Shown: positions 34,915-43,641, numbered from the stretch's first letter. The stretch: DNA of 64,000 nt from Streptomyces sp. cf386 (GCF_900103585.1 NZ_FNHV01000014.1:62001-126000), one strand, 5' to 3'. Program-made: numbers and translations. Notes: generated by a model from the sequence alone, not told the origin.

Positions 34915-35907
34915 ATGCCCCTCCCCAAAGCAGAGCTGCACCTCCACATCGAAGGCACCCTCGAACCCGAGCTCGCCTTCGAACTGGCCGCCCGCAACCA
35001 CGTCGAGCTGCCGTACGGCGACACCGACGAGCTGCGCAAGGCCTACCAGTTCGAGGACCTCCAGTCCTTTCTGAACCTGTACTACGAGCTCATGGCCGTC
35101 CTGCGTACCGAGCAGGACTTCGCGGACCTCGCGAACGCCTACCTCGCCCGCGCCGCCGCCCAGGGTGTGCGGCACGCGGAGATCTTCTTCGACCCGCAGG
35201 CCCACACCAAGCGGGGCGTCGAGCTGGGCACGGTCGTCGAGGGGCTGTGGCGGGCGCTGGCGGGCAGCCAGGCGAACCACGGCATCTCCACCCGGCTCAT
35301 CATGTGCTTCCTGCGCGACGACTCCGCCGAGTCGGCCATGGAGACGCTCCGGGCCGCCGAGCCGTATCTCGACCGGATCACCGGCATCGGCCTGGACTCG
35401 GCCGAGGTCGGACACCCGCCGGTGAAGTTCCGCGAGGTCTACGAGGCCGCCGCCGCCCTCGGGCTGCGCCGCGTCGCGCACGCCGGCGAGGAGGGGCCGC
35501 CCGCCTACATCACCGAGGCCCTCGACGTCCTCGGCGTCGAGCGCGTCGACCACGGGCTGCGGTGCATGGAGGATCCGGCGCTGGTCGAGCGGCTGGTGCG
35601 GGAGCGGGTGCCGTTGACGCTGTGTCCGCTGTCGAACGTGCGGCTGCGTACCGTCGACGTCCTCGCCGACCATCCCCTGCCCGCCATGCTCGACGCCGGG
35701 CTGATGTGCACGGTCAACTCCGACGACCCGGCCTACTTCGGCGGCTACGCGGGCGACAACTTCGACGCGGTGCGCTCGGCGCTGGGCCTGACCGAGGACC
35801 GGCTGCGCGAGCTGGCCCGGAACTCCTTTGTGGCGTCCTTCCTGGAGGATGACGAGGAGCGGCGGGAGAGGTATCTCGCGGAGGTCGAGGCGTACGAGTT
35901 CCCCTAG
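34915..35907 (+). CDS. Adenosine/adenine deaminase family protein, probably adenine deaminase
   Basis: The 330-aa TIM-barrel metalloenzyme has the zinc motifs ELHLHIEGTLEPE (residues 7-19), HAGEEGPP (about 187), VDHGLR and NSDDPAYFGGY (about 265). Several segments, including IFFDPQAHTKRGV and GIGLDSAEVGHPPVKF, match the bacterial/fungal adenine deaminase subfamily (Aah1 type) better than classical adenosine deaminase, which has a longer insert. Adenine deaminase converts adenine to hypoxanthine in purine salvage. Futalosine-pathway deaminases are related, but no mqn genes are near. The function call rests on motif recall, so generic annotation as adenosine deaminase is the safe alternative. 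Confidence 0.87.
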   Translation: MPLPKAELHLHIEGTLEPELAFELAARNHVELPYGDTDELRKAYQFEDLQSFLNLYYELMAVLRTEQDFADLANAYLARAAAQGVRHAEIFFDPQAHTKRGVELGTVVEGLWRALAGSQANHGISTRLIMCFLRDDSAESAMETLRAAEPYLDRITGIGLDSAEVGHPPVKFREVYEAAAALGLRRVAHAGEEGPPAYITEALDVLGVERVDHGLRCMEDPALVERLVRERVPLTLCPLSNVRLRTVDVLADHPLPAMLDAGLMCTVNSDDPAYFGGYAGDNFDAVRSALGLTEDRLRELARNSFVASFLEDDEERRERYLAEVEAYEFP

Positions 35908-35928
35908 CTCAGTGCCCCTCCAGGGCGC

Positions 35929-37161
35929 TCAGGCCGCGGTTGCCTTGTCGTAGGCAGGTGCCTCCACCGGGATCTCCACCACCGGCAGCGGGCGCCTGCC
36001 CGCACCCAGCGCCACCACCGTCAGCGGTACGGCGATCACCAGCAGTCCGACCGCCAGCACCGCCCCCATCACCGGGAACCCGGCCTGCGCCGACAGCACG
36101 CTCCCGGTCAGCGGGCCCGCCGCCGTGCCCAGCGACGACGCCGAACCGACGAGCACCGCCCAGCGGCCGCGCCCGTCGAGGGAGGCGGCGAGGCCGATGA
36201 CGTACGACAGGACGATCGGGTAGAGCGTGTTCCAGGCGATCTCGCCGGTCGCGAAGGTCGGCAGGTCGGTGGCGGACGCGCTGAGCGCGATGCAGGCCGC
36301 GATGAGGGCCGTACCGACTCCGATGGGCAGCGCGCGACCCAGGCGCGGGCCGAGCGCGCCCGCCCCGGTGACGCCGAGCAGCCCGGCGCCGAGCGCGACG
36401 GCGAACACCGCGCCGACCGTGGCCTCGGTCAGCTGCGCCTGGGTCAGGCCGATCCGGCCGCTGACGCCCCAGAGGGAGTTCTGGGCGAGGGACCAGCACA
36501 GCATGCAGACGGCGAGGGTCAGGCCCTGGCGGCGGCAAGGGAGGGGGGACTTGTCCCAACCGCTCTGGTGCGACCTGGCCGTGCCGGCCGGGAGACGGCC
36601 TGTCAGCGGCCACACGGCCAGCGCGGTGAGGGCGATCGCGGCGAGCGGGAGGCCGTGGCCGGGGCCGAGGTGGGGGACCGTCAGATAGACGGCGCCCGCG
36701 AGGGCGGAGACGCCCAGGAGGCCGACCGTGGTGGCCCGGTGCGGGTCGGGCTGGGCGGCGATGCGGGTGGCGGCGACCGCGGTGGCCGTACCGGATCCGA
36801 AGCCGCCGACGAGCACGCCGAGGACGACGGCCGGTACGGGGTGCGTTAGGGCCGCCCCGCCGTAGCCGATGAGCGCGAGGGTGAGGCCGACGCGGGCCAG
36901 TCGGCGGGCCCCGATCCGGTCGACGCGCGAGGCCAGCGCGAACCCGGCGGACGCCGAGCTCAGCAGCAGTGCGCTGCCGACGGCACCCGCCTGGGTGGGG
37001 GAGAGCGGAAGCCCGGCGTCGAGCCTGCCGACGACGGTCGGCAGCAGATACGGGGCGAGGTACCCGGCCGTGAAAAGGGCGACGAGGGGCCAGGGGGTGG
37101 TGCGGGGGGCGAACACGGGCGTTCCCAGGGCATGCGAAAGGAGCGGCTCAGGAGGAGCCAA
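35929..37161 (-). CDS. MFS transporter
   Basis: The protein of up to 410 aa has about 12 hydrophobic helices, beginning WPLVALFTAGYLAPYLLPTV. The MFS loop signature appears as ASRVDRIGARRLARVGL between helices 2 and 3, and a second-half counterpart is LSYVIGLAASLDGRGRWA. Such carriers move small molecules by proton exchange; the substrate is unknown. The start is unclear: TTG 37161 opens the frame, and GTG 37116 (FAPRTTPWP) is equally plausible. It converges on the deaminase gene and lies downstream of the IclR regulator gene on the same strand, with a 186-base gap showing no clear signal. Confidence 0.82.
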   Translation of the reverse strand: MAPPEPLLSHALGTPVFAPRTTPWPLVALFTAGYLAPYLLPTVVGRLDAGLPLSPTQAGAVGSALLLSSASAGFALASRVDRIGARRLARVGLTLALIGYGGAALTHPVPAVVLGVLVGGFGSGTATAVAATRIAAQPDPHRATTVGLLGVSALAGAVYLTVPHLGPGHGLPLAAIALTALAVWPLTGRLPAGTARSHQSGWDKSPLPCRRQGLTLAVCMLCWSLAQNSLWGVSGRIGLTQAQLTEATVGAVFAVALGAGLLGVTGAGALGPRLGRALPIGVGTALIAACIALSASATDLPTFATGEIAWNTLYPIVLSYVIGLAASLDGRGRWAVLVGSASSLGTAAGPLTGSVLSAQAGFPVMGAVLAVGLLVIAVPLTVVALGAGRRPLPVVEIPVEAPAYDKATAA

Positions 37162-37347
37162 GAGGGGGAGGAGCGCAGGCCGTCGACGGACAGGAACGCG
37201 CGGAGAATTTGTATCAAGGAGGGGGAGGCCCGAAGAAGTGCGGGCTGTGTGATGTGGGGCACGTTCTGTTTGGGGTGGCGGAGGGCGGGTATTCGAGGGC
37301 GCCGCAAGTGGCCCGCTGGTGCCCCGTAAGTGCCCTGTCCCCGGGCC

Positions 37348-38133
37348 TCACCTGCGCCAGTGCACCGACCCGCCGCCACCCGGAACCGTCGCCTCGATCT
37401 TCGCCCTGATCTCCCGCATCACCGCGACGATCCGCTCCTCGTGCCCCGCCGACAGCCGCGCCACCGGCACCGAGCAACTGATCGCGTCCTGGGCCGGGAT
37501 GTCGTAGCGCAGGGCGAAGCCGAAGCCGACGATGCCGGGGACGCCCTCCTCGCGGTCGACCGAGTAGCCGCGCGCCCGTACCTCGCCGAGGTCCGCGGCG
37601 AGGGACTCGCGGGTGGTGTGGGTGTTGGGGGTGAGGGCCGCGTACGGGCCCTCGGCCAGCTCGGCGTCAGGGCGCTCCGCCAGCAGGGCCTTCCCCAGCG
37701 CCCCCGCGTGCGCCGGGAGGCGCCGGCCGACGCGGCTGATGGTCCGCAGGTACTCGTGCGACTCGCGCGTCGCCAGGTACGCCACGTCCCGGCCGTCCAG
37801 CCGCCCCAGGTGGATCGTCTCGCCCAGCGCGTCGGACGCCTCGTCGAGATAGGGGCGTACGGCCCGGACGTGCGGGTCGGAGTCGAGGTAGGTGGTGCCG
37901 GTGAGCAGGGCGTGGATGCCGATGCCGTAGAGCGAGCCGGTGACGTCGGTGCGGACCCAGCCGCGCGCGATCAGGGTCTGCAGCAGCGCGTACATGGAGC
38001 TGCGCGGCACGCCCAGCTCGTCGGCCAGCTCCTGGAGGCGTGCCGGGCGGTCGCCGCGCGCGGCGAGGAGTTCCAGCAACTCGACCGTCCGCGCCGCGGA
38101 CTTCACCTCGCGGACGCCACCTGTCTCTGACAT
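37348..38133 (-). CDS. IclR family transcriptional regulator of hexarate catabolism
   Basis: The 261-aa protein has an N-terminal winged helix-turn-helix (residues about 10-70, VKSAARTVELLELLAARG and LADELGVPRSSMYALLQTL). The C-terminal IclR effector-binding domain includes GVPGIVGFGFALRYD and CSVPVARLSAGHEERI. IclR proteins bind sugar-acid or aromatic ligands and repress or activate neighbouring catabolic operons. It diverges from kdgD-gudD with 113 bases between, which hold a good promoter and a tandem 10-bp repeat, so it very likely controls that operon. The ligand is probably a hexarate or its keto product. Confidence 0.92.
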   Translation of the reverse strand: MSETGGVREVKSAARTVELLELLAARGDRPARLQELADELGVPRSSMYALLQTLIARGWVRTDVTGSLYGIGIHALLTGTTYLDSDPHVRAVRPYLDEASDALGETIHLGRLDGRDVAYLATRESHEYLRTISRVGRRLPAHAGALGKALLAERPDAELAEGPYAALTPNTHTTRESLAADLGEVRARGYSVDREEGVPGIVGFGFALRYDIPAQDAISCSVPVARLSAGHEERIVAVMREIRAKIEATVPGGGGSVHWRR

Positions 38134-38144
38134 GGGGCGATCGT

Positions 38145-38164
38145 AATCGGCTCGAATCGGCTCG
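38145..38164. promoter_or_regulatory. Tandem 10-bp repeat, candidate IclR operator
   Basis: The sequence aatcggctcg occurs twice in direct succession, one helical turn apart. It lies between the regulator start codon and the -35 box of the kdgD promoter, a natural place for an IclR-type operator. Confidence 0.5.
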
Positions 38165-38173
38165 ACCGCGCCA

Positions 38174-38202
38174 TTGACGGTCGGCGTTCGCGTATCTAAT
38201 CT
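38174..38202 (+). promoter_or_regulatory. Vegetative-type promoter of kdgD-gudD
   Basis: ttgacg (38174-38179) and taatct (38197-38202) are separated by exactly 17 bases, a near-consensus HrdB promoter. The start would be near 38209, leaving a leader of about 40 bases. Confidence 0.75.
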
Positions 38203-38246
38203 CCATTTTCATACGTGGATGACGTCTACATGGGGAGATGACGAGG

Positions 38247-39185
38247 GTGAGCCTCGATACGGACACGGCCCGGCGACTGCGGGACGGCATGGCGCAGGGC
38301 GTCCTGTCGTTCCCGCTCACGAGCTTCCACGAGGACGGCTCGCTGGACCCGGACGGCTTCCGCGCCTATGTCGCCGCACAGCTCGCCACCGCCCCCGGCG
38401 CCCTCTTCCCCGCCTGCGGCACCGGCGAGTTCTTCTCGCTGGACGAGGACGAGTACCGGCAGATCGTCTCGATCGCCGTCGAGGAGTCGGGCGGGCGCGT
38501 GCCCGTCGTCGCCGGGACCGGGTACGGCTGGGCGCAGGCCGTCCGGTTCGCGCGCATCGCCGAGGAGGCCGGCGCCGACGCCCTCCTCGTCCTGCCGCAC
38601 TATCTGATCGCCGCCCCGCAGGACGGCCTGGTCGCCCAGCTGGAGCACATCGCGGCCCGCACCGGCCTCCCCCTCATCGCCTACCAGCGCGGCCAAGTCG
38701 CCTTCACGGTCGCCTCGTTGAAGCGCATCGCCGACATCCCGAACGTCATCGGCCTCAAGGACGGCCACAGCGACCTCGACCGCCTCCAGCGCCTCACCCT
38801 CGCCGCCCCCGAGGACTTCCTCTTCTTCAACGGCGCCCTCACCGCCGAGATCCAGGCCCGCGCCTACGCCACCGTCGGCGTCCCCGCCTACTCCTCCGCC
38901 GTCCACGCCTTCGCCCCCGAGATCGCGAACGCCTTCTTCGCCGCCCTCCAGGCCGGCGACCACGGCACGGTCGACAAGCTGCTGCGCGACTTCTACGTCC
39001 CGCTCGTCGAACTGCGCGACCGGGTGCCCGGATACTCCGTGTCACTGGTGAAGGCGGCGGCCCGGCTGCGCGGCCGCCCCGTCGGCCCCGTACGCGCCCC
39101 GCTCACCGACCCGTCGGCCGCCGATCTGGCCGACCTGCGCACCCTGCTCACCGCCGGACTCGACCTCGCAGGAGCCGCACTGTGA
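38247..39185 (+). CDS. kdgD: 5-dehydro-4-deoxyglucarate dehydratase
   Basis: The 312-aa DapA-superfamily TIM barrel shows FPACGTGEFFSLDEDEYRQI near the N terminus, the subfamily motif LIAYQRGQVAF with the catalytic Tyr, and GLKDGHSD with the Schiff-base Lys. It dehydrates and decarboxylates 5-dehydro-4-deoxyglucarate to 2-oxoglutarate semialdehyde. GTG 38247 is preferred, because ggggag ends 9 bases before it; ATG 38238 immediately abuts that sequence. The stop overlaps the gudD start by 4 bases. Divergent IclR control is inferred. The final pathway enzyme, the semialdehyde dehydrogenase, is not in this window. Confidence 0.9.
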   Translation: MSLDTDTARRLRDGMAQGVLSFPLTSFHEDGSLDPDGFRAYVAAQLATAPGALFPACGTGEFFSLDEDEYRQIVSIAVEESGGRVPVVAGTGYGWAQAVRFARIAEEAGADALLVLPHYLIAAPQDGLVAQLEHIAARTGLPLIAYQRGQVAFTVASLKRIADIPNVIGLKDGHSDLDRLQRLTLAAPEDFLFFNGALTAEIQARAYATVGVPAYSSAVHAFAPEIANAFFAALQAGDHGTVDKLLRDFYVPLVELRDRVPGYSVSLVKAAARLRGRPVGPVRAPLTDPSAADLADLRTLLTAGLDLAGAAL

Positions 39186-40471
39186 ACCTCACGATCACCG
39201 ATGTCCGCCTGACGCCGATCCTGGTCGCCGACCCGCCCCTGCTGAACACCCAGGGCGTGCACCAGCCGTACACGCCCCGGCTGATCGTGGAGGTCGAGAC
39301 GGCGGACGGGGTCGTCGGGGTCGGCGAGACGTACGGCGACACCAAGTACCTGGAACTCGCCCGGCCGTTCGCGGAGAAGCTGATCGGGCGTCAGGTCGCC
39401 GACCTCAACGGCCTGTTCGTCGTCGCGGACGAGGTGGCCGTCGACCAGTCCCGGGTCTCCGGGCAGGTCGACGTCGGCGGGCTGCGCGGCGTCCAGACCG
39501 CCGACAAGCTGCGCCTGTCCGTCATCTCCGGCTTCGAGGTCGCCTGCCTCGACGCCCTCGGCAAGGCGCTCGGGCTGCCCGTGCACGCGCTGCTCGGCGG
39601 CAAGGTGCGGGACGCGGTCGAGTACAGCGCGTACCTGTTCTACAAGTGGGCCGACCATCCGGAGGGCGTGCCCGCGGAGAAGGACGACTGGGGTGCCGCC
39701 GTCGATCCGGCCGGGGTCGTGGAGCAGGCGCGGAGGTTCAAGGAGCGGTACGGGTTCACGTCCTTCAAGCTCAAGGGCGGTGTCTTCGCGCCGGAGGAGG
39801 AGATCGCCGCCGTACGGGCCCTCGCGGAGGCCTTCCCCGGGCACCCCCTGCGCCTCGACCCCAACGGGGCCTGGTCCGTGGAGACCTCGCTGCAGGTGGC
39901 GCGGGAGCTCGGGGACGTCCTGGAGTACCTGGAGGACCCGACGCTCGGTACGGGCGCCATGGCCGAGGTCGCCGCGCTGAGCGGGGTGCCGCTGGCGACC
40001 AACATGTGCGTGACGACGTTCACGGAGATCAAGGAGGCGTTCACCAAGGACGCCGTCCAGGTCGTCCTCTCCGACCACCACTACTGGGGCGGGCTGCGCA
40101 ACACCCAGCAACTGGCGGCGATCTGCCGCACCTTCGGCGTCGGGGTGTCCATGCACTCCAACACCCACCTGGGCATCTCCCTGGCCGCGATGACCCACGT
40201 CGCGTCGACCGTGCCGAACCTCCACCACGCCTGCGACTCCCACTACCCCTGGCAGTCCGAGGACGTCCTCACCGAGCGCCTCACCTTCGACGACGGCAAG
40301 GTCGCCGTGCCGGACGCGCCCGGCCTCGGCGTCGAACTGGACCGCGACCGCCTCGCCGAGCTGCACCGGCGGTGGCTGGAAGACGACGGCTCGCTGCGGG
40401 AACGCGACGACGCGGCGGCGATGCGGATCGCCGAGCCGGGGTGGGTGACGCCGACGGTGCCGCGCTGGTAG
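39182..40471 (+). CDS. gudD: Glucarate dehydratase (enolase superfamily)
   Basis: The 429-aa protein (GTG 39182, overlapping kdgD by 4 bases) is an enolase-superfamily acid-sugar dehydratase. It has the KxK catalytic pair FKLKGGVF (about residue 196), metal ligands in RLDPNGAW and EDPTLG, and the C-terminal base in SMHSNTHLGISLAAM. These are the glucarate dehydratase signature. It converts glucarate (and often idarate) to 5-dehydro-4-deoxyglucarate, the KdgD substrate, so the two-gene operon is a complete entry route for hexarates. No dedicated transporter is adjacent except the unassigned MFS gene at 35929. Confidence 0.93.
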   Translation: MNLTITDVRLTPILVADPPLLNTQGVHQPYTPRLIVEVETADGVVGVGETYGDTKYLELARPFAEKLIGRQVADLNGLFVVADEVAVDQSRVSGQVDVGGLRGVQTADKLRLSVISGFEVACLDALGKALGLPVHALLGGKVRDAVEYSAYLFYKWADHPEGVPAEKDDWGAAVDPAGVVEQARRFKERYGFTSFKLKGGVFAPEEEIAAVRALAEAFPGHPLRLDPNGAWSVETSLQVARELGDVLEYLEDPTLGTGAMAEVAALSGVPLATNMCVTTFTEIKEAFTKDAVQVVLSDHHYWGGLRNTQQLAAICRTFGVGVSMHSNTHLGISLAAMTHVASTVPNLHHACDSHYPWQSEDVLTERLTFDDGKVAVPDAPGLGVELDRDRLAELHRRWLEDDGSLRERDDAAAMRIAEPGWVTPTVPRW

Positions 40472-40588
40472 GAGGCCGCCGACCTGCCGACTACCTGCCC
40501 GGACGGGGTGGATCGGGCAAGATCGCCGTGGCGTTGTCGGTGGCGTGGTGCACACTGGCCAGATCAGCACCACGTCAGGGAGCGCACC

Positions 40589-41746
40589 GTGACCACGCCC
40601 ACCGCGCCCAATGGGAAGGGACCCTCGCCCCAGAGACCGCTGTCCAAGGCGGCGGGGCCGTATCGCCGGGCCCAGGTCGACCCCCTCGCCGGCCTGCGCA
40701 CGCCCGCCGACCCGCCCTGGGACGTGTACCTCACGGGCCCGGTCTTCCTCGACATCATCTTCACCGGCCTCGACTCGGCCCCGGTGCGCGGGACCGAGTC
40801 CTGGGCGCGCGGGATGGGGTCGAGCCCCGGCGGGGTCGCCAACATGGCGACGGCCCTCGCCCGCCTCGGCCTGAAGACGTCGCTCGCGGCGGCCTTCGGC
40901 GACGACCACTACGGCGAGTACTGCTGGGACGCGCTGGAGCACGGCGAGGGCATCGACCTCTCGCCGTCGCGCACGGTGCCGGGCTGGCACTCGTCGGTGA
41001 CGGTCTCGATGGCGTACGAGGGAGAGCGCACGATGGTCTCCCACGGCCATGAGCCGCCCCCGGAGGAACCGGCGCCCGACTGCCCCCCACGCGCGCGTGC
41101 CGCCGTCGCCTCCCTGGTGCCGGGCACCCGCGCCCCCTGGATCGCGCAGGCCGCGAGCAAGGGCGCCCGCATCTTCGCCGACGTCGGCTGGGACGACACC
41201 GGGGCGTGGGATCTGGCCGGGCTGGCCGACCTGGAGCACTGCGAGGCGTTCCTGCCGAACGCCCAGGAGGCCATGCGCTACACGGGCACCGAGTGCCCCC
41301 GCGAGGCGGCCCACGCCCTCACGGCATACGTCCCGGTGGCCGTGGTGACCCTCGGCGCGGAGGGCGCCTACGCCGTGGACGGCCGGACCGGGGAGACGGC
41401 CGTGGTGCCGGCCATCGAGGTGGAGGCCCTCGACCCGACCGGCGCCGGGGACGTCTTCGTCGCCGGCTTCGTAGCCGGCACTCTGGCCGACTGGCCGCTG
41501 GCGGACCGCCTCGCCTTCGCGGGCCTGACGGCCGCCCTCTCGGTCCAGGAGTTCGGCGGCTCCCTGTCGGCCCCCGGCTGGGCCGAGATCGGCGCGTGGT
41601 GGCGCCAGGTGCAGTCCCATGACCGGCAGGACCCCGAGGCCCTGCGCCGGTACGCGTTCCTGGCGGACCTGGTGCCGGAGGAGGCGACGAGAGCGTGGCC
41701 GCTGCGGCGGGCGGTGCCGACGATCGGGTTCAGACGGTTGGCGTGA
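40589..41746 (+). CDS. PfkB family carbohydrate kinase
   Basis: The 385-aa ribokinase-type enzyme starts at GTG 40589, with agggag 6 bases upstream. It has the first PfkB signature SPGGVANMATALARLGL (about residue 74) and the second, DPTGAGDVFVAGF (about 291), which contains the anion hole and catalytic Asp. A long substrate-variable middle includes WDDTGAWDLAGL. The substrate could be a sugar, sugar-acid or nucleoside. It follows gudD by 117 bases, so joint action in hexarate use is possible but unproven. An N-terminal extension of about 40 residues is Pro-rich and probably disordered. Confidence 0.87.
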   Translation: MTTPTAPNGKGPSPQRPLSKAAGPYRRAQVDPLAGLRTPADPPWDVYLTGPVFLDIIFTGLDSAPVRGTESWARGMGSSPGGVANMATALARLGLKTSLAAAFGDDHYGEYCWDALEHGEGIDLSPSRTVPGWHSSVTVSMAYEGERTMVSHGHEPPPEEPAPDCPPRARAAVASLVPGTRAPWIAQAASKGARIFADVGWDDTGAWDLAGLADLEHCEAFLPNAQEAMRYTGTECPREAAHALTAYVPVAVVTLGAEGAYAVDGRTGETAVVPAIEVEALDPTGAGDVFVAGFVAGTLADWPLADRLAFAGLTAALSVQEFGGSLSAPGWAEIGAWWRQVQSHDRQDPEALRRYAFLADLVPEEATRAWPLRRAVPTIGFRRLA

Positions 41747-41794
41747 CAGCGCAGGCCGACGGTGACGCTCCTCGATGCTTCGATGCAGGGGGCC

Positions 41795-42595
41795 TCAGCC
41801 GGGCGTCGCCGGCTTCAGCACCACGAAGTCCGCGTTGGACGGATCGAGGCACACGGCCAGCCTGCCAACCCCCTCCGCGTCCTCCGGCCCCATCTGCACG
41901 CTGCCGCCGCTCTCCGTGACCTTGGCGACCGCGGCGTCGCAGTCGTCGACATTGAAGACCGGGTGCCAGTACGGCAGCCCGCCCGCCAGCGCGAGGTTCT
42001 CCTTGGGCAGCTCCATGAGGCCGCCCTGCATCCGCTCCTCGGGCTGACCGGCAGGCGTGATGAGGGTGTACGCGCCCCCGCCGCCCGGCAGCTCCATATC
42101 GCTGTATTGCCAGCCGAAGACGGTGCCGTAGAACTCCTTCGCGGCCCCCGCGTCGCTCGTGTACAGCTCGGTCCACGACAGCGACCCCGACTCGTCCGCC
42201 AGCTCGAAGCCCGAGTCCTTCCCCGGCTGCCAGACCGCGAACTGGCCGCCCAGCGGGTCGCTGAACTGCGCCATCCGACCCCAGTCCTCAAGGTCCATCG
42301 GCGCGACCCGCACCGAGCCGCCCGCACCCTCGACCGCCTGCTTCGCGGCGTCCGCGTCGGTGACGGTGAAGTAGATCATCCAGGCCGAGCGCGCCCCCTC
42401 CTCGGTGAGCTTGCCGAGCCCGGCGACCGTCTTGCCGTCCTTCTTGAACATCCCGCCTTCGAAGTCCTCCGCCTCGCCCATGGACTCGTACTCCCAGCCG
42501 AGCACCGCGCCGTAGAAGGCCGCGGCGGCCCGGACGTCGGGGGCACCGAGGTCGAGCCAACAGGGGGAGCCGGGGGTGAGGTCAGTGGTGATCAT
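41795..42595 (-). CDS. Two-domain VOC family protein
   Basis: The 266-aa protein (ATG 42595, MITTDLTPGSPCWLDLGAPDV; aaaggg upstream) has two consecutive glyoxalase-like domains. The first contains RAAAAFYGAVLGWEYE and FSDPLGGQFAVWQPG, the second AGAAKEFYGTVFGWQYSDME and CLDPSNADFVVLKP. This is the hydrolase/antibiotic-binding VOC layout common in Streptomyces (related to proteins that sequester or modify a small hydrophobic ligand). The metal Glu of glyoxalase I is not conserved at the end of either domain. It converges on the PfkB gene; function is undefined. Confidence 0.85.
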   Translation of the reverse strand: MITTDLTPGSPCWLDLGAPDVRAAAAFYGAVLGWEYESMGEAEDFEGGMFKKDGKTVAGLGKLTEEGARSAWMIYFTVTDADAAKQAVEGAGGSVRVAPMDLEDWGRMAQFSDPLGGQFAVWQPGKDSGFELADESGSLSWTELYTSDAGAAKEFYGTVFGWQYSDMELPGGGGAYTLITPAGQPEERMQGGLMELPKENLALAGGLPYWHPVFNVDDCDAAVAKVTESGGSVQMGPEDAEGVGRLAVCLDPSNADFVVLKPATPG

Positions 42596-42707
42596 GGCGA
42601 CGCCCTTTCGCAGACTCGTCTGACCCCAGCGTGACACCGGGCACCGACACCCGCCCCTCGGACGCTCTCCGGGCGCCGCGCAGGCCGACCCTGGTTACCA
42701 TCCGCCC

Positions 42708-43112
42708 ATGAGCGACGACGCGCACACGGCCCCGGAGCCCCCGGACGCCGACCGCCTCGCCGCCCTCGCACACGCCTGGGCGGCAGCCATGGTCTCCAAC
42801 GACCCCACCCGCATCGCCGACTTCATGGCCGACGACTGGGTCATCGTCTCCGAGTCGGGCATCTCCACCAAGGCCCAGTTCCTGACGTACGTCGAATCCG
42901 GCGACCTGACCCACTCGGCCTTCCAACTCGTCGGCGAGCCCCGGATCCAGGTGTACGGCGACTCGGCGGTCCTGACGACCCGGGTGACGAACACGGCCCA
43001 CTACAAGGGCGAGCGCTTCGACGCCGACGAGTGGACGACCGACGTTTTCGTACGGGGTGACGAGGGCTGGCGCTGCGTGTTGAGCCACATCACGGCGGCG
43101 GCCCGGGCCTGA
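42708..43112 (+). CDS. NTF2-like (DUF4440-type) protein
   Basis: The 134-aa protein (ATG 42708) has the NTF2 cone fold pattern: LAALAHAWAAAMVSNDPTRIADFMADDWVIVSESG, with the invariant DDWV, then QVYGDSAVLTTRVTNTA, and the end strand WRCVLSHITAAARA. Members of this subgroup are ketosteroid-isomerase-like small proteins with diverse or no enzymatic activity. The gene diverges from the two-domain VOC gene and ends against a GC-rich, hairpin-forming intergenic element. Confidence 0.83.
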   Translation: MSDDAHTAPEPPDADRLAALAHAWAAAMVSNDPTRIADFMADDWVIVSESGISTKAQFLTYVESGDLTHSAFQLVGEPRIQVYGDSAVLTTRVTNTAHYKGERFDADEWTTDVFVRGDEGWRCVLSHITAAARA

Positions 43113-43138
43113 AGCGCAGGCCTGGGCATTTCAGCCCG

Positions 43139-43220
43139 TCTGGGGGTCCCCCCTCTGGGGGAGTTTGAGGACGAGGCCCCTTAAGGGCCGAAGCGGGGGT
43201 CTGGGGGCGGCAGCCCCCAG
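43139..43220. terminator. Convergent intergenic element with several hairpins
   Basis: The block contains gggggtcccccc (a near-palindrome, 43142-43153), ggcccct/ttaagggcc, and the perfect 8-bp stem ctgggggc (43201-43208) with gcccccag (43213-43220). It sits between two converging genes and resembles the dispersed Streptomyces intergenic element, acting as a bidirectional terminator. Confidence 0.6.
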
Positions 43221-43264
43221 TGATGGGACGGGTAGGGGCGGCGGGGGCGAAACCCCTCCGGACC

Positions 43265-43618
43265 TCAGCCCGCCGTCACGGTAGCCCGCACCGCCCCGTC
43301 CGGCCCCGCCACCAACACCGGCGTCTCGGCACCGCCCAGGTCCCGCACCGCGGCCAGGTCCTCCGCCGACGGCGCCTCCGCCTCCGTCACGACCGCCGCC
43401 GCCTCCAGCGACTTCGCCCCGGAGGCCACCGCCATCGCCACCGCCGTCCGCAGCGCGCTCAGCCGCAACGAGTCCAGGGCGACGGTCCCGGCAACATACG
43501 TACGGCCGGTGTCGTCCCGTACGGCCGCCCCCTCGGGCACACCGTTGCGGGCCCGCGCGGAACGGGCCAGGGTGACGATCTTGCGGTCCTCGGGGTCGAG
43601 CGCGCTGTTGTCGGTCAT
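43265..43618 (-). CDS. Cytidine-deaminase-fold protein lacking zinc ligands
   Basis: The 117-aa product (ATG 43618) aligns by pattern with small cytidine deaminases (GAAVRDDTGRTYVAGTVALD... then TPVLVAGPDG). The active-site CAE motif is replaced by SAL (LSALRTAV) and the PCxxC motif by APSAED, so no Zn ligand or catalytic Glu remains. Genes like this sit in the phoH-ybeY-corC-era neighbourhood of Streptomyces and are usually annotated as cytidine deaminase. Catalysis as such is very unlikely; a regulatory or structural role is possible. It lies downstream of the HTH gene region and is flanked by tandem repeats. Confidence 0.78.
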   Translation of the reverse strand: MTDNSALDPEDRKIVTLARSARARNGVPEGAAVRDDTGRTYVAGTVALDSLRLSALRTAVAMAVASGAKSLEAAAVVTEAEAPSAEDLAAVRDLGGAETPVLVAGPDGAVRATVTAG

Positions 43619-43641
43619 GACCTGAGCATACGTAGCGGCGA

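Noticed and set aside
43265..43618. Active cytidine deaminase
   Set aside because: All Zn ligands and the catalytic Glu are missing, so only the fold is supported.
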